A stretch of 64,000 bases of DNA from Sialis fuliginosa (Eukaryota; Arthropoda; Insecta; Megaloptera; Sialidae). The position numbers and the translations under genes were made by a program. The notes beneath the pieces are model-generated. The model did not search any database. It was not told where the DNA came from and worked only from the letters and a program-made list of their open reading frames with translations. The DNA lies in the NCBI GenBank assembly GCA_961205875.1, contig OY540810.1:16740001-16804000 (forward strand), in the 5' to 3' direction. Positions 45,781 to 57,719 of the stretch are shown piece after piece (position 1 is the stretch's first letter; each line of letters opens with the position of its first letter).

Positions 45781-46159
45781 TGAAGTAATAATAAATTTTA
45801 AATGTATGCGATTTGAATCCAATTTGCATTTTGTTACTTCATAAGTGACTTGAACATGAATTTTGAAAAAGTTATTTGTCAACTGCGAGATAAGCCTCGC
45901 GTACTAGTGTCCTGTACCGTATAGTTTTTCAACTTATTCGATTATGTTAATTTAATTTCATATTTAATAGTTCATCTATAAGAAAACAGTCAGTGGTTTT
46001 CTAAATTCATATCTTTTCAATTTAGTAGGACTAAGAAATCGATATTATTTAAATAATAAAGAAAATTATTATAAAATACTAGCATCTTTAATTAAATAAT
46101 TTTTATAAAAATATGAAATTATTATAAGATAAATCGTCGTTTTCTTCACTAAAATTCAA

Positions 46160-46492
46160 TAAAACGGCCAATACGCACACGATAGAGTTCCGTAGTCATT
46201 CTCACTACGATTTATAAAAAAGAGTTATTTAAAAAATTTTCATAAACTATTTTTGCTTCAGTGTTCGTTATAAAAGTACTAATTAAAAGCTACATACCGG
46301 ATTTTTTCCAGTTTTTTTGCATCGATAGTTAAGCAATTAGAGAGGGGGGACGCTCTGATAACCACATTGAAAAGCAAATATATCGTGACCGAAGGGTTAA
46401 AATCAAAAGAAGACTTATCTAAATTTCATCTAAATAGGCAAAAAAATTATATAGACTGACGGACTGAGTGAAACTACGGAACCTTAAAAAAC
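46160..46492 (+). repeat. 'acggcc…gggttccgta' family repeat, copy with degenerate 3' end
   Basis: Starts AAAACGGCCAATACGCAC, has GTTCCGTAGTCATTCTCACT and ACGATTTATAAAAAAGAGTT, and ends with ACTACGGAACCTTAAAAA. Collinear with 48905-49432 but shorter. Confidence 0.8.
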
Positions 46493-46800
46493 GCGCAATT
46501 AACATTCATCCAGAGCTATCTTCGTTAAGGAAATACAACTAAAACACGCGGGAAATTCAAACGTAAATAAATTAGTAAATAATTTCAACAACAACAGCCT
46601 ATTATACGACTCCGTGACATTGGTTGCAAGGCAATGACGGAGGACCACGTGACGACGCCTCTCCCTTTCCACCTCTTTCACAATGATAAACATGACCATC
46701 TGCGATCATTATTGTCATCACCCAAATCATAATGAAAGTGTTATAGCGTTTAATGCCGGTACTTAAATTATTAGGGTCCACTTTCAGCAATTAAGGTTAA
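46493..46800. promoter_or_regulatory. Single-copy island with a CACGTG E-box
   Basis: Segment with GACTCCGTGACATTGGTTGC, GGAGGACCACGTGACGACG (palindromic E-box CACGTG near 46645) and ACCATCTGCGATCATTATTG. No copy elsewhere; overlapping minus-strand frames are domain-free. Candidate regulatory block. Confidence 0.3.
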
Positions 46801-47699
46801 GTTTTATGAGTATTATTGTATAGATTTTTTATCACGTCGAGTGAGTTTATTATTTTGTAACGTAATGAATTTTTAAAATATGCAAATGAACATTTTTGAG
46901 TGTTAAATTTTATAATAATTATTATAAAATAGTATTTTATTTTTTTTATTATCAATTTGTGATTTGGAAAGCTTGAAGGGATTTTTAAGCTGGATTAGAA
47001 ATGTTAGAATACGAATTTGTAGCATTTATATATATGTTCGGTGAACTTCTGACTTCTGTTATCTTTTAGAAAAAATCCACCCAAAAGATTTTTCAACGTG
47101 GTTCTTGCATTGTTTTAAACAATTGCCGTTCTTGCTTTTAAGATAATTCTTTAAGAAGCAAAATAAAAATGATAAAACAGGCCCACAAAAAAGGATGTAA
47201 TCTTAACCGGAGTGTTTGCTTATACATATGTACAAGAATGACAAAACACGAATATCCCGATCGTCAAAATAATACAAAAAAATTGAAAATTTATATCAAT
47301 TTTTAGAACCTCTACACGAGCCATGGTAAATTTTTACTTTCTTATACGGATATATATATGAAATATATATTTTGATCTTTCTTGAATCCATTCTAAATAT
47401 TTTCGCCATGATGTCTGTGAGTCTGTCGGTCGGTCTGTAGACGTTGTAATTCAAATACGACAAATCATAGAAGGATGAAATTTTATATGTATTTAAAATT
47501 AATTTTTGTCTGGGAAGAAAACTTCATATTTTTGATTTTTTTTTTCAACCGGATACGGATGTTTACTACGGTCGATTTGTGAATTTTTCGAATTACTTTG
47601 AAATAGTACGAATTAGAAAAAAATGCCCAAAAAAATGTAGGTAATATTATTATGGATAATTTATCGTCCATTCAATTTTTGGAAAAAAACAAATTTTTA
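46801..47699. other. Intron 2 spacer
   Basis: AT-rich. The 47400-47450 part (TGTCTGTGAGTCTGTCGGTC) looks like an old transposon tail. Confidence 0.35.
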
Positions 47700-48430
47700 A
47701 AATCACGTGCACTGTTCACTCTCAGTATTACGTATAAGAAAGTCCCGTGTCTCTTATGGCAGATATTTTTTCTTCAATTTACTTTTTTGTGGTGCTGCGC
47801 GATTATTTTTGACCGAGTTATTTATGATTAATGCAAAAAAATTTCAAACTTTGAACGTGTATAACTAGAGAACATAACATATGATCTTAAAATATTCCAA
47901 GGGCAGATTTGGAAAGCTGAAAATGTTTTCTTCATATTTTGGTCAATATAGTCTTACAGCGATACAAAAATACACAAAATTGAAGAGAAAAGTCTGATCT
48001 ACAAACCATTTATTAGATTTGGTAAAAAAATATCACTGCCCGTGGAGGAATTCAAAATTGATATGAATTTTCTATTTGTTTGCTATTTTTTGACGATAAC
48101 AAACAGTTTTGGGGGTCAGCGTAGATTTTTATTGTCAAATTTTCAACGCTCAAAAATACGTAATAAATCATAGTCAAAAGTACAAGATCACATGAGGTGA
48201 ATGGGGTAAAACTTCTTATGGGGTCTGTCTGCAAATATATGTAGTTTGGCATTTTTTCTTCGCCATACTCATCAACGTATATGCACAAAGTATAGTTTGT
48301 TTTTTGAAAAAAATGAAATTGAATGTTACCTTTGAGTTTTGAGAATACATATAACATGGATAACCTTATATTGTACGAGATATCTACTCAACTTTTAAAA
48401 TAATCTATTTTTGTTTTAAAGTAAAAAAAT
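47700..48430 (+). repeat. Dispersed repeat related to 800-860 and 1490-2340
   Basis: It contains TAAGAAAGTCCCGTG, TATGGCAGATATTTTTTC, CTTACAGCGATACA, TTTTTGACGATAACAAA and TTTTTATTGTCAAATT, in the same order as the pieces in the first 2.4 kb. The minus-strand frame 48052-48357 is incidental. Confidence 0.6.
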
Positions 48431-48904
48431 ACTCTTAATTTATTTTTATTGGACATAATTAATCGGTCAATTTAAAATTACAAAGTATGTACATAAATAT
48501 GTTTTTATAAAAACTCTACAATTTATCACAAACGTTATTTTCAATTTGATCTTTTTTTTTGCACGAATTAAATTAATGAAAAAGTAGCTATCCTATCTAA
48601 AGCGGGGATTAAAAATAAAACTTGCAAATTTCCCATTTAAAAAACCATCTGCCTCATTTTGTACAAAAACTCCAACACAATTAAAAACAGAGCCTACAAA
48701 AACATCAGCTTTCTGCGTTCAGAAGTTCAGGTCCGTATTCAAACAATTTTAACTTAATATATATATATAATAATAATATAAAAGTAGTGACGTTAAAATA
48801 TAATAATAATATCTTCATTGTCTAAACGTCAAAAATTTATTGAAGACAAAATTATAAGCTTTAGATTCACAGAATCATCGCTGGCAAAAAAATAATAAAT
48901 AAAT
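48431..48904. other. Intron 2 spacer
   Basis: AT-rich with ATATATATAATAATAATATA low-complexity tracts. Confidence 0.4.
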
Positions 48905-49432
48905 AAAACGGCCAAATGCGTGTTCGGTACGCACTTGATAGGGTTCCGTAGTCATTCTCACTACGATTTATAAAAAAGAGTTATTTCAAAACTTTTCATA
49001 AATTGTTTTTGCTACAGCGTTCGTTATTATTTTCATTAAAAGTACTAATTAAAAGCTACATTCTGGATTAAAAAAAAAAAATTTGAATTGATAATTTAGA
49101 AATAAGGGAGAGGACGCTCTGACAAACAACATTTGAAAGCAAATATATCGGGACTGAAGGGTCAAAATCATAAGGTTTTAAACATTTTTGTTGCATTTTT
49201 AGAGACCTATTTAAAGATAGATAAGAATTAAATATACTTTTCAGTCTATGGAAAGGGGGATCAAATAATTTGTTTTTAAAAAATCTCATCATTTCTGTTT
49301 TTGGGTTATCAATCTACGTTGGTATACCAAATTTCATCTTAATCGGTATAACTTATATATAGACAGACAAACAGACGGACGGAAAGAGCGAAATGATAAG
49401 AGTTCCTAGTTTTCTACGGAACCCTAAAAAGG
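48905..49432 (+). repeat. 'acggcc…gggttccgta' family repeat, complete copy (528 bp)
   Basis: From AAACGGCCAAATGCGTGTTC and AGGGTTCCGTAGTCATTCTC to TTTTCTACGGAACCCTAAAA. AGGGTTCCGTAG near the start and CTACGGAACCCT at the end are inverted. An AGACGGACGGAAAGAGCG run precedes the end. Other copies: 8283-8608 plus 12119-12200 (minus), 46160-46492 and 63559-63975. Elements of this type are widespread in insects, from general knowledge. Confidence 0.8.
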
Positions 49433-49715
49433 TATTTCTGAATTTTTATTTTAAAATATCAATATTTATATATTGTTCGACTGTATTTAATTGTTATATT
49501 ATTATAGTCGAAAGCTAATTGTAAGTAATTTTTAATATATGATAATATATACTCGTACTTTATACGTAGATAAAGAAATATAATATTTAATGATACTGAA
49601 TTCTGAAGTATTGTCGAAATAGTGGTTTCTTCCTTATATAAATAGTGGTTTCATAGTTAGTCGTGACTAAAGAAGGTTGTGGCCCGGGGTGGAATGCTAG
49701 TTATGGTCACTTCCC
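49433..49715. other. Intron 2 spacer
   Basis: AT-rich. A short direct repeat ATAGTGGTTTC occurs at 49619 and 49643. Confidence 0.4.
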
Positions 49716-50379
49716 CAGTGCACTATGGGCCAGGAGACCCTGTTCTGTGGCCAAAAGTCTACTTTCGAATTTGAGAAAACGAATTAGACCACTAAATTCA
49801 GCATTAATTGAAGTAGTTATGATGGCAATTACATGTTGATTAATCAATTCCTGTTCAAAAGACAGGGGCGCAAAGTTGAAAAATGTATAAAAAAAAGTTA
49901 TTTTACTGTCGCTTGTAAAATGTAATATTTATTGTAGTCATAAATTCCAAGCCGTATATTTGGATTATTTCATTCGTGGAAGTTCAAAAATAATTTTAAA
50001 TGTCACATGAATGCGTTATTTTCAGTTTTACTGAAGTAAAACCACATTTTTAGTATAAAAAACAAGATTTTTCAGCAAAGCACCTGCTGCCGATTGCGAA
50101 TACCGAAAGATACCGCCTTGTATTAAGTAATGAGACTCACAGATATCTTCTCTAGGATGTGCACTTCAGCCTAGATCTGCCCCTTTTTGCCCGTTTTCAT
50201 TTGCTTGACTGTGAAACTCTTCTAAACGTACAAGAATGATATGTAGGTACATATTTATTTCACATTGTATAAACGAATATAGTCCTACTACGAGTGTACA
50301 AACTATCTCTGGACCGTGAAATTTGAGGGGTGTCTTCCTTTTATGATCTAAGCACCCATTAAGAAAATACTTTTCTAAA

Positions 50380-50930
50380 TTCAACCCCTACGGGGGTAAA
50401 AAGGGGTGTAAAATTTTGTATGGGAAAATATTTTTTGGTTGGATTTACTTGAAACTTAAAATGAATACTATACAAATAATGAAACTAGTATTTAAGTATT
50501 TCCCAAAATTAAACTCCTAAGGGGTGCAAGGGGGTGGAAAAGTTTATATGACGAAAAAAAATTGTTAGTATTCACTCGAATGAAACATTGCACACATATT
50601 GTACAAGAAAAATAGCATTTTCGAAAATTCAACCCCTAAGAGATTGGAGGGGGGGGGGGGGTTATTGGTGTTTAATTTTTAAAATTTTGATATATTTATC
50701 TACATACTTTTTGCGATATTAAGGTAAATTCGGAGAAAATATAATAATATTCAATTAAAATAAAAATTTCAACATTCAACCCCTAATTGCGTAAGAGGTG
50801 GACGAGGGTAGGTTTTTGATATATTTATCTGCACAGTTGCTTTAGTTATACAGGTGAATTTGGACAAAACAGTCTTCAATAAAAATAAAAAATCGACACT
50901 CAACCCCTAATGGCCGGGGTAGTCAGTAGT
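50380..50930. repeat. Degenerate tandem repeat, about five units of 116-146 bp
   Basis: Units begin near 50378, 50510, 50626, 50772 and 50898 with AA(C/A)(C/T)CCCTAA-like text, followed by G-rich words such as GGGGTGCAAGGGGGTGG. Strongly diverged. Confidence 0.5.
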
Positions 50931-51024
50931 TAGTTTCATTCATAGTGTTAGAGCGAAACTTTGTTGTGGATTGTTGTAAGGAGATTACTTGTATTTAGAT
51001 TGTTATTTGTTTACACCGCGTGCT

Positions 51025-51545
51025 TATAAAATTAATTTTATTTAAATTGGATAACTTTTGAAATATATTGGTCGCCATATTGTATCCGCCATTTTGAATT
51101 TTCAATTTTTTATAATAAAATTGAAATCAGCATCCCAATAAAACCTTATAAAATGAATTTTATTAAAATCGGATAACTTTTGAAATATCTTGGTCGCCAT
51201 ATTGTATCTGCCATTTTAAATTTTAAAATTTTTATAAAAATTTTTAAATCAGCGTCCCAATAAAACCTTAAAAAATGTATTTTATTTAAATCGGATAAAT
51301 TTTGAAATATATTGGTCGCCATATTGGATCCGCCATTTTGAATTTTTAAATTTTTATAAAAAAATTGACATCAGTGTCCCAATAGAACCTTATAAAATGA
51401 ATTTTATTGAAATCGGATAACTTTTGAAATATATTAGTCGCCATATTAGTTCCGCCATTTTGAATTTTTGAATTTTTATTAAAAATTTGAAATCAGCGTC
51501 CCAAAAAACCCTTATAAAGTGAATATTAATTAAATCGGATAACTT
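51025..51545. repeat. Tandem repeat, four units of 122 bp
   Basis: The word GGTCGCCATATTG starts at 51070, 51192 and 51314 and, as AGTCGCCATATTA, at 51436: exact 122-bp spacing. Each unit carries CGGATAACTTTTGAAATAT and AGCGTCCCAATAAAACCTTA-type text. Confidence 0.9.
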
Positions 51546-51600
51546 CTGGACTTTTGGCCATAGAACAGGGTCTCCTGGCCCATAGTGCAGTGGTGTATTT

Positions 51601-52066
51601 TGAAAAAAATAAAAATTTTTTTTGTCGAATAAAAATTTGAAAAATTCACATTGCAATACCTGAAGATCTTCTTTTGCTCCTCAAATAATTTTTGTAACTT
51701 CTTTCTTCACTACAATTATTTGAAAAGCAAAAAAAAACATAGAACGAATAGAAAAAAATATAGTGGGTCGTTATCTAAATAATATAATAATCATTAAAAA
51801 TGATTTTTCGAATAAAAATATCAACACAAATTGAAAAAAATAAAAAATTTCTTTTGTCGAATAAAATTTTTTAAAATTCACATTGCAATACCTGAAGATC
51901 TTCTTTTGCTCCTCAAATAATTTTTGTAACTTCTTTCTTCACTACAATTATTTGAAGAGCAAAAAAAAAACATAGAACGAATAGAAAAAAATATAGTGGG
52001 TCGTTATCTAAATAATATAATAGTCATTAAAAATGATTTTTCGACTAAAAATATCAACACAAATTC
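51601..52066. repeat. Tandem duplication of a 232-bp unit
   Basis: The phrase CACATTGCAATACCTGAAG occurs at 51647 and 51879, and both units carry CTTCTTTTGCTCCTCAAATA, AAACATAGAACGAATAG and GTGGGTCGTTATCTAAATAA. Near-identical copies, directly adjoining the right end of the 49716-51592 element. Confidence 0.9.
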
Positions 52067-52129
52067 AAACAGTTTTAAGGAGACACTATTTGGATAATGA
52101 AACTGTGAGCACTGATTTATTCCAATTCC

Positions 52130-52460
52130 AACTAAAAAAATTCTCATCTCTCTTTTCGTTTTGCCAAACGATAAAACGCAAATAACAAATTCAACAATCG
52201 AATCAGGCCCGATTAGGACGCGGGGTGGGTGGGGGAGGGACGGGCGGCAGCGCGAAACAAGTGACGACCGTTGTGTGAGGAAAGGGTGGCGCTGCTGAAA
52301 CAATCCACGGCTAACTGGATAATTTTTTGCAAGACTTATTTTTATTGCTCGCTTGTTCATATGTCGCTAATACGACTAAATGGATTGTACACATACATAC
52401 ATACCCACACACGCACACACATAAATGACACAAGCGTGCTCGCATATGCATTGGCGGCTC
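52130..52460. promoter_or_regulatory. GC-rich island, candidate enhancer
   Basis: Single-copy block: TTTGCCAAACGATAAAACGC, AATCAGGCCCGATTAGGACG, GGGACGGGCGGCAGCGCG, AAACAATCCACGGC and GTTCATATGTCGC, followed by a short CACACA microsatellite near 52395-52425. Contains ATTA-type homeodomain cores. Open frames here show no domain. Confidence 0.3.
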
Positions 52461-53139
52461 GTGAAAAATATGACAAAAATTTCCGACAATTTAAAACATT
52501 GATTGCACAGAAAAATATTCATTTATCAAATTAGGATGTAAAAAAAAAGATTAAAATAAAATAATATTTCAAAAGATCGACAATAACGAAAACTGAGCCA
52601 ATTATTCAACAACTTTTCAAATAATATTTTCGATAGTTGAAATGTTATCTTGAACCCCTTCAAATTAACGCGGTTTTCCGCACGTCATTAACAATGACTT
52701 TTGTATCTATAATTCAAAATTACAATCTAATATTCACAAGCTGCATACAAATTTAATAATAAATATAAAAAACAACTGAGAATCCTTGCTTACATTAAAC
52801 TACTTTATTTCCTCTAGCGATTGTTCTTAAAAATTGATAGTTTTCAAGTAAAAAATTATTGAATATTCAGAATTTTTTTTTGCACCATTCATAAATATGG
52901 ACATTTCCAGAAAAAATGTTTCAGGTAACAGTTGCTTATTTTTCTTCGTCAACAAAAAATATGGGTTTAGATTTGAAAAAGAAAAGTTGAAACTGAAAGC
53001 CAATCTAGGACAATCAATAATGTCAATATTTAGCCCCCTCGAAACCATGAAATTTTTGTCTGAAACATTTTCTGTGAAAATTCGTTATTTTAGAAATAAT
53101 ATGTTGAAAATATCGACATAGTAAAATATTTGTACGATT
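52461..53139. other. Intron 2 spacer
   Basis: AT-rich. The overlapping frames at 52827-53121 on both strands are chance frames. Confidence 0.4.
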
Positions 53140-53400
53140 TTCCCCTCGAGCCGCTACTGCGTTCACATACATGCATACGGTACACATACATGTAGCCACC
53201 CCCTAGGTTTTGGGTCCTCTACTGTTATAGTAATCTTGTTAATTCGTTGATTGAATAAGTAATTGTATAATTGATTAGGCAGGACTGGAACCCCTGGATT
53301 TTTATCAGGATTATCTGTGTCTGTTAGGGATGGAAAGGGTGGGGAGGGGGGGGGTATGGATTGTCGAGGTTATTTTCAGGTGTTTTGATATGTGTTTCTA
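53140..53400. promoter_or_regulatory. Single-copy island with homeodomain-type sites
   Basis: GTAGCCACCCCCTAGG, GTTAATTCGTTGATTG, TAAGTAATTGTATAATTG and ATTGATTAGGCAGGACTGG are followed by a G-rich tract. Candidate regulatory block by composition and AT-core density. Confidence 0.3.
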
Positions 53401-54344
53401 ACAACCTGTTATGATAGCAATGTTATATTCGAGGCTTTCACTGTTTTAATTTAAGTTGATAGATTAAAAAAACCGTGCTGAGCATGAAACTATTAATTAT
53501 TATCAGCAAGGTTTTTTTGTCGTGTATTGATATATTTTTAATATAATATATTTATAAAGTATTGTAGAAAAATAATAATTAAAAATCAAAAATTTCACAA
53601 AATGACGATTTGGCCATATTAATGAATATTATAGTGTCTGACCGGAGGTAAATTTTTGACAGAAGCATGTGCAATTGAATGACCATTTTTTGCTCTTTAG
53701 TTCTCAAAACTGCAAATGGAGAAATATGTATACTATATATTTCAACATTCGGCTTCGAAAATTTTTTTCGAAGCCGATTATAGGGCCGAAGGTGCAAATT
53801 TGGCCGAAGCCGAAACCAAATATACGGTTATATATTTAATAAATAGATCATTAAATATATAAAACAGTAACAAGTGCTGTTTTTTCCTTTTAAAATGAAT
53901 ATTTACTTTTCACTACATAGATAATATGTTATTTAAATAAATTAGAGAGCAGGCTAGACACAACAGACTATACACATGACTACACATGAATGTAACAATA
54001 ACTTGACGACAAAAAAAGAATTGTATAGTGAAAAATAAAAGTTCATTTTATTTTAGCAAAGATAGTATTTGATACCGTTAGAAAAAAATTACATATAATC
54101 ATAAAATCGTATTATTTGGCAATTTTAGGTTCTTTAAAAAACCTAACGTTATGGAGAAATTTGGTAAAAGTGCAGATTTCGTTCTAGCATGTTAAAAACC
54201 TTTGGGATCACCAATCTAGATACCTATATATTTTTTATAAATTATTAACAAAATTTTAATTTTAATGTTTTTAAAACAAATAAATAAAATTTGAATTCTG
54301 AGTAAAATATGATAGTATTTTTTCAATGATTTAATTTTTTTCAG
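53401..54344. other. Intron 2, distal part
   Basis: AT-rich. It includes a short inverted pair TTCGGCTTCGAAAATTTTTT / CGAAGCCGA near 53750-53775. It ends in the polypyrimidine tract and TTTTTTTCAG acceptor of exon 3. Confidence 0.4.
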
Positions 54345-54508
54345 GCGCTGGAGCGCATCACGCGCTTCTTGGAAAAACAAGAAGACCTAGAACAGCTTTC
54401 ACATCACAACAACTTCTAGAACTAGAGAAACAGTTTCGTCAGAACAAATATCTCTCAAGACCAAAGAGATTCGAAGTAGCCACCAGCTTAATGTTGACAG
54501 AAACTCAG
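54345..54508 (+). CDS. exex: MNX/exex coding exon 3 (homeodomain helices 1-2)
   Basis: The acceptor TTTTTTTCAG|GCGCTG completes the Gly codon from exon 2, and the donor ACTCAG|GTAAAT lies exactly between codons. It encodes residues 244-298: [10 protein letters not shown], then homeodomain positions 1-44, starting [20 protein letters not shown] (residues 255-274) and ending MLTETQ. F262 is homeodomain F8. [20 protein letters not shown] and [12 protein letters not shown] are hallmarks of the MNX/HB9/Exex family, as distinct from Hox, NK or Gbx. The basic N-terminal arm (R256, R257, R259) should contact the minor groove. Confidence 0.97.
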
Positions 54509-54754
54509 GTAAATAATATAATTTTCTTAAATCAACTTCCATGTTGGTAAATATGTCAAATAAAGCAAGATGCTAGAATGAATCCTAAGAAAAATATGAC
54601 CAGTTATTTGTTATGTAAGACAACAGAAAATTTGATACAGATAGATTTTGTTATACCAGGGTGGTAACTTTTTCACTTGAACAAATATCATTTTTTCGGG
54701 TTTCCAGGTGAATTTTTACGTTTTTCCCTGTTTTTTTTAAAGCATAGTTTACAC
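54509..54754. other. Intron 3, proximal part
   Basis: AT-rich, nothing recognised. Confidence 0.4.
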
Positions 54755-55015
54755 GTTTACAACGTCTGTCTGTCGCTTATAACTCGAGAACCACTTATCC
54801 GATTTACGTGTTTTTTTTAATTCATAGATATGTATGTTATCTGGCCAGGTTATAGGATATATTTTGTTACATTAGATAACATAAAGTAATAAACAGTTGC
54901 GGTAATAGTAAATCAAGTCGGAAAAAAGTTTTGTAGATATAATTTGCCCTTTACAGTATCCAATTTGGTCTTTTGGTTTAGGAAATAACTTGAAATATAT
55001 TTTTTGAAAAACGTG
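54755..55015 (+). mobile_element. Helitron-like element, copy 3 (5' part)
   Basis: AACGTCTGTCTGTCGC, CGAGAACCACTTATCCGATT, CTGGCCAGGTTATAGG and AGTAAATCAAGTCGGAAAAA match 6530-6725. CAATTTGGTCTTTTGGTTTA and AACTTGAAATATA match 17390-17420. Internal parts are deleted and the 3' terminus is missing. Confidence 0.7.
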
Positions 55016-55994
55016 ATATTGACTTTTTTCGGAAAATCTTATTTAACTCCCATAAAATTTACGAAAAATATTGTTTCGCTACATCATATAATATGTAACC
55101 TGTCCATTGCTACCGTTGGTTTTGCTCTAAGTTCATTTTTGACGCTTTTATGATCGACAAAGATTGGCGGTCCGTATATGAGCAGCCTCCCTTACCAAAA
55201 ATACATCACGTGATAAAACATAAATATTTGTTGACAATAGAACTTTCAAAATTTTGCACGTTTTCTTTTAAATTTGAATAGGAAATTGTTTAAATATTTG
55301 CAAAAAAAATTTTTACGTTTGTGGTGGATTGAGTTGAGATGGTGAGGCTTTACATTGTTACAAAATTGTTACAATTCTCTGATTTTTTCCAGAAATTGAC
55401 CACCTTGTATACTAATCAAAATTTCTAAAAGAACAAAAATACCATTAAATAAAATGCCAAAATTTATTATAAATAATAATTACCAGAAGAGGTCTCCGTA
55501 GGATATTTTTAGCTTCACTGGTTTTTCTTTTCATTTCTGAGTTACGTTATTACGAAGCTATAAAATTAATTGCCGAACCGTAATCCTGTTGATTTATACA
55601 TTATGGTTAACAACATAAAAGAGGGAGAGAGAGAGAGAAATTATAAATTGATTAATTCGTCGGTCATTTTGCTGTTTTATTACTTTTTGTTTGTTAACGA
55701 TCCGAACAGATTTTTATAATTATTTCATGTACTTTTTTGGTTAGGTATAAAATAAAATATAAAGCAAATCCTATTTTGTGGAATATGATTTGTAATATTT
55801 ATAATATAATTTCAAGGTTATCGAATATATAATTCAATCTTTTGTGAAAGATGTAAAAATTTACAGGAATTATTTTAATACACAACTTTTACGAGTAAAA
55901 AGAAACAAGGTTATATTATTTTTTACCTCATGATCTAACTTGTTTTCGTCTAATTTGTGTTATAGTATAGGTATCTGTATAAAATAGTATATTC
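55016..55994. other. Intron 3 spacer
   Basis: AT-rich, with a (GA)n microsatellite at 55621-55640. Nothing else recognised. Confidence 0.4.
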
Positions 55995-56700
55995 AGGTTA
56001 CTAACAAGTAACACTACTCAAGTGTTTTTTTTTATTTTGGCTAACAAGGCGTTTTAAGGTAAGAAAACGCATTCGAAAGTTTACTACCATTTAGCATAAT
56101 GCTAACCCAACGCTATTCATGAGTGTCATTCTCTTACAGATTTTACAACATTTCTCTATGATAATTTCATTGTCTGCGTGTTTTTGAGATCACTCATGAC
56201 GATTTTGACATTAGTATAACGAGATTCAGAATGGCAATAGGGTATGGGTATAGTACCACTATATTGCCTTCAATGGCTGGACCGGTTCAGTTTCTGCCAT
56301 TTGAATGCGTCATATTGAATTTTTCATCCGCCACCTTTAGACTGATATAACTGTTGCCAAAAACGTAATCGCTTGTGTCTTATAAACTTTGCAAGGCGTT
56401 AAATAAAGTTTTTGAAACTTCTGTGATTTTGTCCACCATTCTGAATCTCGTTAAACTAATGTCAAAATCACCATAAGCAATCACAAAAACACGCAGACAA
56501 CTACTCATGAGTAGCGTTAGATTAGCATTGTGCTAAATGGTGTTAAACTTTCGAATGCGTTTTCTAACCTTAAAACACCTTCTTAGCCAAAATAATTTAA
56601 AAAAAACACATGTTTAATGTTTTTCGATGCACAACGTATCTGCAAAGTTTCAAGAATATCGGCGAATGGCACTTGAGTAGTGTTACTTGTAAGTGACAAC
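55995..56700. mobile_element. Foldback MITE, about 700 bp
   Basis: Arms about 55999-56233 and 56432-56695 pair: CAAGTAACACTACTCAAGTG, GAAAACGCATTCGAAAGTTT, CTCATGAGTGT-like, TTTTGACATTAGTATAACGA and GATTCAGAATGG with their complements. The right arm has an extra ~55-bp stretch near 56610-56665. The minus-strand frame 56583-56774 is incidental. Confidence 0.8.
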
Positions 56701-56815
56701 GCAGACCACATCTTGAAGCTTCTATTTATAAAGTCATTGTTTAAGTGGAACTGTGATTGTTTATAATAGTCCACGTTTAACGTAAAATAAAATTTACTAT
56801 TTATTTTTCAAATAT

Positions 56816-57443
56816 TATATTAAGGTAGTTCTCGTGCTACAGTACCAACAAAAAGTTACGCTCATAATACCATAGTAAAATATCGAAAATAACTGCGTTG
56901 CTACAGAGAATTTTTGATCAAGTCTATACCCAAAGCCGTCTATACAGATTATTATAAACACAATCATAGTATGAATATATTTTCATTATTTTATGACTAA
57001 ACGCTTCGACAGATTTTGATAAAAAACTACCAAACAGTAAAGGGTTATTATTATGATATGTGATCAAAAATTCAAAATGATTGACCGTTTTGTTTTTGAA
57101 ATATAATTAAATTTTAAATATGAAACGGTCAATCATTTTGTTTTTGAAATACAAGGTCAATCATTTGGAATTTTTTATCACATATCAGAATAATAAACCT
57201 TTATTGTTTGATAGTTTTTTATCAAAATCTATCGAAGTTTTAGTCATGAAAATGGACATAATACGAACTTGATATAGCGGATACGTACAAAAGTGGCAAA
57301 CTTTGATGACAATTATCTCGAGTTTAAAACGGTCGATCTCTTTAAAATTTCACGATTGGATAGATATCATTATTCTTTTTATGCCCTGATTTTTTTTTTA
57401 ATTCTATCGAAATGACGTTTGCTCGAAAACTACCTTAATATGG
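56816..57443. mobile_element. Foldback MITE with TATTAAGGTAGTT ends, about 630 bp
   Basis: Ends ATATTAAGGTAGTTCTCG and (minus strand) ATATTAAGGTAGTTTTCG. An inner palindrome pairs 56990-57080 with 57160-57250 (TTTGATAAAAAACTACCAAA, TATGTGATCAAAAATTC, AAACGGTCAATCATTTTG). No coding frame. Confidence 0.75.
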
Positions 57444-57719
57444 ATATAATGGAATACTTTTTAATCATTCCATTATCCCCTGTCTAGAATTGTTAAATGA
57501 ATGGTTGGTTTATTTGTTTATCTTTTATTACAAAATTTTGAAATTTCATTGTTTATTTTTATAATAAATTATGTTCCACTGTGTAGTTGTATGCAAAGTA
57601 CTTCAGACTAGTAAAAATAAGCTGTAGGTGTATCTAACAATTCGCAAATTGGTACCGATCTAAACGTGAATACAGTATAAAAATCCTAGTTAGATTTGAT
57701 TAATTTCAATAGTTTTAAT
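57444..57719. other. Intron 3 spacer
   Basis: AT-rich, nothing recognised. Confidence 0.4.

Larger units (their letters stand above)
43495..45960. mobile_element. Possible 2.4-kb element bounded by about 85-bp inverted repeats
   Basis: Left arm 43495-43590 and right arm 45880-45960 pair: AATTAACATAATCGAATAA / TTATTCGATTATGTTAATT, then CAGTACAGGACGCCAGTAC and CGAGGTTCGACTCGC against the complement on the right. The interior contains islands and another repeat (44432-45098). Two independent inverted insertions of a short repeat, as at 40515, are an equally good explanation. Confidence 0.4.
49716..51592. mobile_element. 1.9-kb non-autonomous DNA element with 45-bp inverted ends and internal tandem repeats
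   Basis: Left CAGTGCACTATGGGCCAGGA then GACCCTGTTCTGTGGCCAAA; right (minus strand) CACTGCACTATGGGCCAGGA then GACCCTGTTCTATGGCCAAA. The ends pair over about 45 bp with a few mismatches. CAGTG-type termini suggest hAT, but the flanking octamers do not match. The interior is non-coding: degenerate units starting CAACCCCTAA (50380-50930) and a 122-bp tandem array (51025-51545). Confidence 0.8.

Noticed and set aside
51025-51545. 122-bp periodic repeats considered as exon duplication
   Set aside because: Units contain stops in all frames and lie between transposon ends.
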